Part shown: positions 13,697-17,704 of the stretch, one piece after another
Position numbering within the stretch: the first letter of the stretch is position 1
Layout of the letters: every line of letters starts with the position of its first letter
From: an uncultured Eubacteriales bacterium
GTDB taxonomy: Bacteria > Bacillota > Clostridia > Christensenellales > Borkfalkiaceae
Direction: 5' to 3'
DNA length: 17,704 bases
Assembly: GCA_902767455.1 (NCBI GenBank)
Contig: CACXHH010000071.1
Span: forward strand, 1-17,704
Made by a program: the position numbers and the translations under genes
The notes under the pieces: generated by a model
The model's database searches: none
What the model was told of the DNA's origin: nothing
The model's input: only the letters and a program-made list of their open reading frames with translations

Positions 13697-14311
13697 ATGG
13701 TACTCTACTTCGATACGGAAACGACGGGGCTTATCCCCGGGCGGATAATACAACTTGCGTATATTCTTGACGACGGCGTAAGCGTCAGGGGCAAAAATTT
13801 TTATTTTGCCGTAGACTATATTGAGCCTTCCGCGAGCGCCGTACACGGGATAACCGTCGAAAAGCTCAAAGTTCTCTCGGGCGGAAAGACCTTTTCCGAT
13901 TACGAAGACGAGATATTCGACGATTTTTCTTCTGCGGACGTTATAGTGGCGCACAACGTCAATTTCGATCTCAACTTTATGATAGCCGAGTTCAAGTATC
14001 TCGACAGGGTGTTCCGCTACAACGAAAGCTTTGACACGATGAAGTTTTTCACGCCCATTATGAAGCTTCCGCGGCACACTTCCAACTCGTATAAATACCC
14101 CAAACTTACCGAACTTACGGAATTTGCCCAAGTGTATTCGTACGACGTCACCACCGCCGCCATGAAGATTTTCGACGGGATATCCATGGGCTTTCACGAA
14201 GCGGCGTTCGATACGACGGCAATGTATCTTTCGGTGGAAAACCTGCGCGGCACGTATCCGCAGCTTAACGAACTGTTGCCTAAAACCGTCGAGAGCGCCC
14301 GTGAAGCGTAA
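13697..14311 (+). CDS. DEDDh 3'-5' exonuclease (DnaQ / Pol III epsilon-like)
   Basis: A 204-residue protein of the RNase T/DnaQ superfamily, removing nucleotides from 3' ends with two metal ions. The five catalytic residues are visible: D6 and E8 in YFDTETTGL (Exo I), D91 in AHNVNFDLNFM (Exo II), and H167 and D172 in HEAAFDTTAM (Exo III, HxxxxD form). It is one domain with no polymerase or helicase partner nearby, so it may be a stand-alone repair, proofreading or RNA-processing enzyme; the substrate cannot be told. The start is firm because D6 lies in the first strand and no longer N-terminus is expected. The ATG coincides with the predicted RNA start, suggesting a leaderless message. No terminator with a T-run follows; a T-less inverted repeat (14313-14333) and an A-rich gap of 100 bases lead to glmS. 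Confidence 0.9.
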   Translation: MVLYFDTETTGLIPGRIIQLAYILDDGVSVRGKNFYFAVDYIEPSASAVHGITVEKLKVLSGGKTFSDYEDEIFDDFSSADVIVAHNVNFDLNFMIAEFKYLDRVFRYNESFDTMKFFTPIMKLPRHTSNSYKYPKLTELTEFAQVYSYDVTTAAMKIFDGISMGFHEAAFDTTAMYLSVENLRGTYPQLNELLPKTVESAREA

Positions 14312-14411
14312 GCGTTTTCGGAAAACGAAAACGATCAACGAATAAAAAAGTAAAAATCTAAAAAATAATAACAAAATATATAATAATTAAATATCAAGGA
14401 ATAATAGCAGT

Positions 14412-16253
14412 ATGTGTGGAATAGTCGGTTATATCGGCAAACAGCAAGCAGGCCCCGTGCTTTTGGACGGGCTTAAAAAACTCGAATATCGCGGATACGA
14501 TTCGGCGGGCATCGCAGTATACGACGAGTTCGCCAAAAAGACTGAAATAGTCAAGGCAAAGGGCAGGCTTTCGGCTCTCGTCGAAAAGACGGACGGCGGC
14601 AAAAGCCTTAAAGGTACCTGCGGTATCGGGCATACGCGCTGGGCTACTCACGGAGAACCTTCCGAACTCAACGCGCACCCGCATTTTTCCGACGACGGGA
14701 AAGTCGTTGCCGTTCACAACGGAATAATAGAAAACTACGCCGAGCTCAAACAAAAACTTTTGAATAAAGGCTACGAATTTTATTCGCAGACGGACACCGA
14801 GATCGCCACCAAACTTATATGCTATTACTATGAAAAATACGGCAACGATCCCGTTACCGCTATGGAACGCTTTATTTTGCGCACGCGCGGCTCTTACGCC
14901 ATCGCCGTTATGTTCTACGATTTCCCGCGTGAAATTTACGTTGCGAGAAAGGATAGCCCCATGATAATCGGCGTGAGCGACGGCGAAGCGTTTTTGGCTT
15001 CCGACGTTCCCGCAATTCTCAAATACACGCGTAACGTTTACTATATCGGCGACAGAGAGATAGCTCGCCTTACCGACGGCGGCGTAACTTTTTATAACGT
15101 CGACCGCGAAGTTATACAAAAAGAACTCGTCGAGATAAAGTGGGACGCCGAAGCCGCCGAAAAGGGCGGTTACGAACACTTTATGATGAAGGAGATATGC
15201 GAACAGCCCAAAGTCGTCAAAGATACGATCAACTGCGCCGTGAAAGACGGCAAGGTCGATTTCAGCGAAATAGGCGTAACCGACGAGCAATTAAAGGCGT
15301 TTAAACAAGTGTATATCATAGGTTGCGGCTCGGCGTATCACGTGGGTATGGTCGCGCTCTACGTTATGGAAAAGCTCGCGAGAGTGCCTACGCGCGTAGA
15401 ACTCGCTTCCGAATTCAGATACAGATCGCCGCTCATCGACGAAAATACGCTCGTAGTCGTCATCAGTCAGTCGGGCGAAACGGCGGATAGCCTTGCGGCG
15501 CTTCGCGAAGCCAAAAAACTCGGCGCTACGACGCTCGCGATAGTAAACGTCGTCGGCTCGTCGATAGCAAGGGACGCCGATTTCGTCTTTTATACCAAAG
15601 CGGGCCCCGAAATATCGGTTGCCACGACCAAGGCTTACAGCACGCAACTTATCGCCTGTTATCTTCTTGCGATAAAGATGGCTCGAGTAAACGGAAGTAT
15701 CGACGAAACGCGCGAAAACGAGCTTATAGCCGAACTTACGACTATTCCCGATAAGATTTCCGAGCTTTTGAAGGACGAAAGGGAGATACAGCAATTTGCC
15801 AACGTCGTTGCGGCGAAGAGCAACGTCTTTTTCGTGGGCAGGGGCGAAGACTACGCCGTCTGCATGGAGGGAAGCCTTAAACTCAAAGAGATAAGTTATA
15901 TCCATTCGGAAGCTTACGCCGCGGGCGAACTCAAACACGGCACTATAAGCCTTATTGAAGAAGGCACGCTCGTTATCGGCGTACTCACGCAGGACGAACT
16001 TTACGAAAAGACGATCAGCAACATGGTCGAAACCAAGAGCCGCGGCGCTCTCATTATGGGCGTTACGGTCAAGGGAAGAGAAAACGTCGAATCTACGGCG
16101 GACATTACCGTGTACGTTCCGAAGACCGATCCGCTGTTTACGGCGAGCCTTGCCGTCGTGCCGCTTCAACTTCTTGCCTATTACGTGAGCGCTTACAAGG
16201 GTTACGACGTGGATAAACCGCGCAATCTCGCCAAGAGCGTTACGGTCGAGTAA
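14412..16253 (+). CDS. glmS: Glutamine-fructose-6-phosphate aminotransferase (isomerizing)
   Basis: GlmS makes glucosamine-6-phosphate from fructose-6-phosphate and glutamine, the first step to UDP-GlcNAc. The length (613 residues) is full. The N-terminal glutaminase begins MCGIVGYIG with Cys 2 as the nucleophile, then GIGHTRWATHGEPS, HNGIIENY and the TDTEIATKL block. Two SIS domains follow: the first has IIGCGSAYHVG and ISQSGETADSLAALR, with VATTKAYSTQL near its end; the second has VGRGEDYAVCMEGSLKLKEI and EAYAAGELKHG. The C-terminus DKPRNLAKSVTVE is typical. AAGGA (14396-14400) precedes ATG 14412 by 11 bases. No clear promoter or glmS ribozyme is visible in the 100-base gap, so it may share the exonuclease transcript. 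The next gene follows after 44 bases. Confidence 0.98.
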   Translation: MCGIVGYIGKQQAGPVLLDGLKKLEYRGYDSAGIAVYDEFAKKTEIVKAKGRLSALVEKTDGGKSLKGTCGIGHTRWATHGEPSELNAHPHFSDDGKVVAVHNGIIENYAELKQKLLNKGYEFYSQTDTEIATKLICYYYEKYGNDPVTAMERFILRTRGSYAIAVMFYDFPREIYVARKDSPMIIGVSDGEAFLASDVPAILKYTRNVYYIGDREIARLTDGGVTFYNVDREVIQKELVEIKWDAEAAEKGGYEHFMMKEICEQPKVVKDTINCAVKDGKVDFSEIGVTDEQLKAFKQVYIIGCGSAYHVGMVALYVMEKLARVPTRVELASEFRYRSPLIDENTLVVVISQSGETADSLAALREAKKLGATTLAIVNVVGSSIARDADFVFYTKAGPEISVATTKAYSTQLIACYLLAIKMARVNGSIDETRENELIAELTTIPDKISELLKDEREIQQFANVVAAKSNVFFVGRGEDYAVCMEGSLKLKEISYIHSEAYAAGELKHGTISLIEEGTLVIGVLTQDELYEKTISNMVETKSRGALIMGVTVKGRENVESTADITVYVPKTDPLFTASLAVVPLQLLAYYVSAYKGYDVDKPRNLAKSVTVE

Positions 16254-16297
16254 TTTACATAATCGTTAAACTTTTCGGAAATACTCGGAGATAAACA

Positions 16298-17704
16298 ATG
16301 AAACCAAGACATAAAAAGCTATATAATACGCTTCTTTTCGTAGTAATGGACGCGTTATTCGTCGCCCTGTCGGCCTTCTTTACGGTAGTGCTTATAGAAG
16401 GCGGAATAAGGGGTATAGGCGTTCATCATCTTATCTGGCTCGGCGTGAACGAAGTCGCCGCGATAGCTTTCTTATTTGCGTTCGGCGTGTATCGCGTAGC
16501 GATAAAATCGGTAAGCGTGGTAGACGCGCTCAGAATGGTCGTCGCTATCGTCGCCGTATTTGCGGTCAACGTCGTGTTCTGTATCATCGACGGGCCTATC
16601 GGCATATCGCATATAGTAGTTTACTGCCTGTTGCTCCTGCTTTGCGTGGGCGGGGAAAGATTCTTCCTGAGAATAACCCGCTCGCTTAAAGTGGCGTTCC
16701 GCCTTACGGCTCGCGAAGACGCCGTCCGTACCCTTATCGTCGGCGCGGGAAGGTCTGGCGACGCGCTTATCCGCGAAATGCAGAGTTCGGATAAGATAAC
16801 GTATTTCCCCGTTTGTCTTGTCGACGACGACGAAACCAAGCTCGGCACTACCGTATGCGAAGTCAAAGTTCTCGGAACGTCAAAGGATATTCCCGAAATA
16901 TGCAAAAAATACGATATCGAAGAGATCATTATCGCAATGCCGTCGTCTTCCAAAAAAGATATCAAAAGGATAGTCGATATATGCGCGAATACTTCGTGTA
17001 AGGTCAAGACTCTCCCCGGTATCTACCAGCTCGTCAACGGCGAAGTTACCGTCGGCGCGATAAGGAGCGTTGATATTTCAGACCTTCTCGGAAGAGATCA
17101 GGTAAAAGTCGATCTCGACGAAATAATGCACTATATCGAAGGCGAAAAGGTACTCGTCACGGGGGGCGGCGGCTCTATCGGAAGCGAGCTTTGCCGTCAG
17201 ATAGCAACGCACAACCCCAAACAGCTTATAATCCTCGATATTTACGAGAACAACGCCTACGAGATAGAACAGGAACTAAAACGCAAAATGCCGTCGCTCA
17301 ATCTCGTAACACTTATCGCAAGCGTTCGCGATAAGGGCAAAATGAAAGACGTGTTCGCAAAGTACAAGCCTACCATCGTCTTTAACGCCGCCGCGCATAA
17401 GCACGTTCCGCTTATGGAAACGAGTCCCAACGAAGCGGTAAAGAACAACGTTTTCGGAACTTTGAACGTGGCTCGCTGCGCAGACGAAACGGGCGCAAAG
17501 GTGTTCGTACAGATATCGACGGACAAGGCAGTCAACCCCACCAACGTCATGGGCGCAACGAAGCGTATATGCGAAATGATAATCCAGACGATCGGTCGCC
17601 ACAGCAAGAACACCAAGTTCGTAGCCGTGAGATTCGGCAACGTGCTCGGCTCAAACGGCTCGGTTATTCCGCTTTTCAAACAGCAGATAAAGGCGGGCGG
17701 TCCC
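16298..17704 (+). CDS. Membrane-bound UDP-GlcNAc 4,6-dehydratase-like protein (PglF/CapD/FlaA1 family), partial
   Basis: 469 codons are visible and the frame stays open at the right edge; the family is about 600 residues. The N-terminal region has about four membrane segments (residues 10-118). A first Rossmann domain begins LIVGAGRSGDALIREM (146-161). A second, the SDR domain, has TGGGGSIGSE (288-297), NAAAHKHVPLME (363-374), ISTDKAVNPTN (406-416) and MGATK (418-422). In the long PglF/WbpM class the usual catalytic Tyr is Met, as here (Met 418), and the T-D-K of STDK does the chemistry. The expected reaction is UDP-GlcNAc to a 4-keto-6-deoxy sugar for glycan building. CGGAG (16286-16290) lies seven bases before ATG 16298. 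Its closeness to glmS suggests co-transcription and shared use of the hexosamine pathway. Confidence 0.9.
   Translation, partial: MKPRHKKLYNTLLFVVMDALFVALSAFFTVVLIEGGIRGIGVHHLIWLGVNEVAAIAFLFAFGVYRVAIKSVSVVDALRMVVAIVAVFAVNVVFCIIDGPIGISHIVVYCLLLLLCVGGERFFLRITRSLKVAFRLTAREDAVRTLIVGAGRSGDALIREMQSSDKITYFPVCLVDDDETKLGTTVCEVKVLGTSKDIPEICKKYDIEEIIIAMPSSSKKDIKRIVDICANTSCKVKTLPGIYQLVNGEVTVGAIRSVDISDLLGRDQVKVDLDEIMHYIEGEKVLVTGGGGSIGSELCRQIATHNPKQLIILDIYENNAYEIEQELKRKMPSLNLVTLIASVRDKGKMKDVFAKYKPTIVFNAAAHKHVPLMETSPNEAVKNNVFGTLNVARCADETGAKVFVQISTDKAVNPTNVMGATKRICEMIIQTIGRHSKNTKFVAVRFGNVLGSNGSVIPLFKQQIKAGGP

Noticed and set aside
14313..14333. Terminator after the exonuclease gene
   Set aside because: CGTTTTC and GAAAACG can pair, but the stem is A/T-rich, short and not followed by a T-run.
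14379..14384. TATAAT before glmS as a separate promoter
   Set aside because: No acceptable -35 box at the right distance; A+T-rich sequence gives such hexamers by chance.
14312..14411. Possible glmS ribozyme or riboswitch upstream of glmS
   Set aside because: The gap is only 100 bases, A-rich and almost unstructured. The roughly 150-base ribozyme core with its G+C helices is not visible and would have to overlap the exonuclease gene.
14394..16169. Two long minus-strand open frames (14394-15290 and 15291-16169)
   Set aside because: They are antisense to glmS, which is certain. They lack ribosome sites and domains and come from the codon bias of the real gene.

Overview
The window looks like part of a chromosome from an anaerobic Bacillota lineage (Clostridia, probably an uncultured gut-type member). 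This is inferred from the I-K-E-C-F-A-B-D order of a bacterial V/A-type ATPase operon, Gram-positive style AGGAGG-like ribosome binding sites, a GPH-type sugar symporter beside a cytoplasmic GH36 enzyme, and dense coding at roughly half G+C with A+T-rich gaps. All genes I can support lie on the + strand. I see no tRNA, rRNA, CRISPR array, transposase or prophage gene.

Positions 1-6470: the 3' end of a V-type ATPase operon: atpI (tail only), atpK, atpE, atpC, atpF, atpA, atpB and atpD, closed by a perfect intrinsic terminator. Most joints are overlaps or gaps of a few bases. The exception is the 93-base gap before atpK, which carries two hairpins. The membrane-ring subunit K keeps all five residues known to bind Na+ in Enterococcus hirae NtpK, so the enzyme is predicted to couple to Na+.

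Positions 6471-11262: a probable galactoside operon. A promoter and an unusual structured leader precede a GPH symporter, a GH36 alpha-galactosidase-like enzyme and an unfamiliar GT-B-like glycosyltransferase. The three genes overlap by 14 and 11 bases, and a terminator follows. The symporter keeps a MelB-like pair of cation-site aspartates, so uptake could be driven by the gradient the ATPase maintains.

Positions 11263-13577: two single-gene units, a surface lipoprotein-like VWA protein and a 102-residue membrane protein with a consensus promoter. A 19-base direct repeat, each copy followed by a small hairpin and a T-run, lies on either side of the pair.

Positions 13578-17704: a DEDDh exonuclease whose promoter predicts a leaderless mRNA, then glmS, then the first 469 codons of a membrane-bound UDP-GlcNAc 4,6-dehydratase-like protein (PglF/CapD/FlaA1 family) that runs off the window. 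The last two fit one route: GlmS makes glucosamine-6-phosphate, which leads to UDP-GlcNAc, the expected dehydratase substrate for modified glycans. The most novel-looking parts are the symporter/GH36/glycosyltransferase trio with its leader, and the repeat-flanked VWA and membrane-protein pair.
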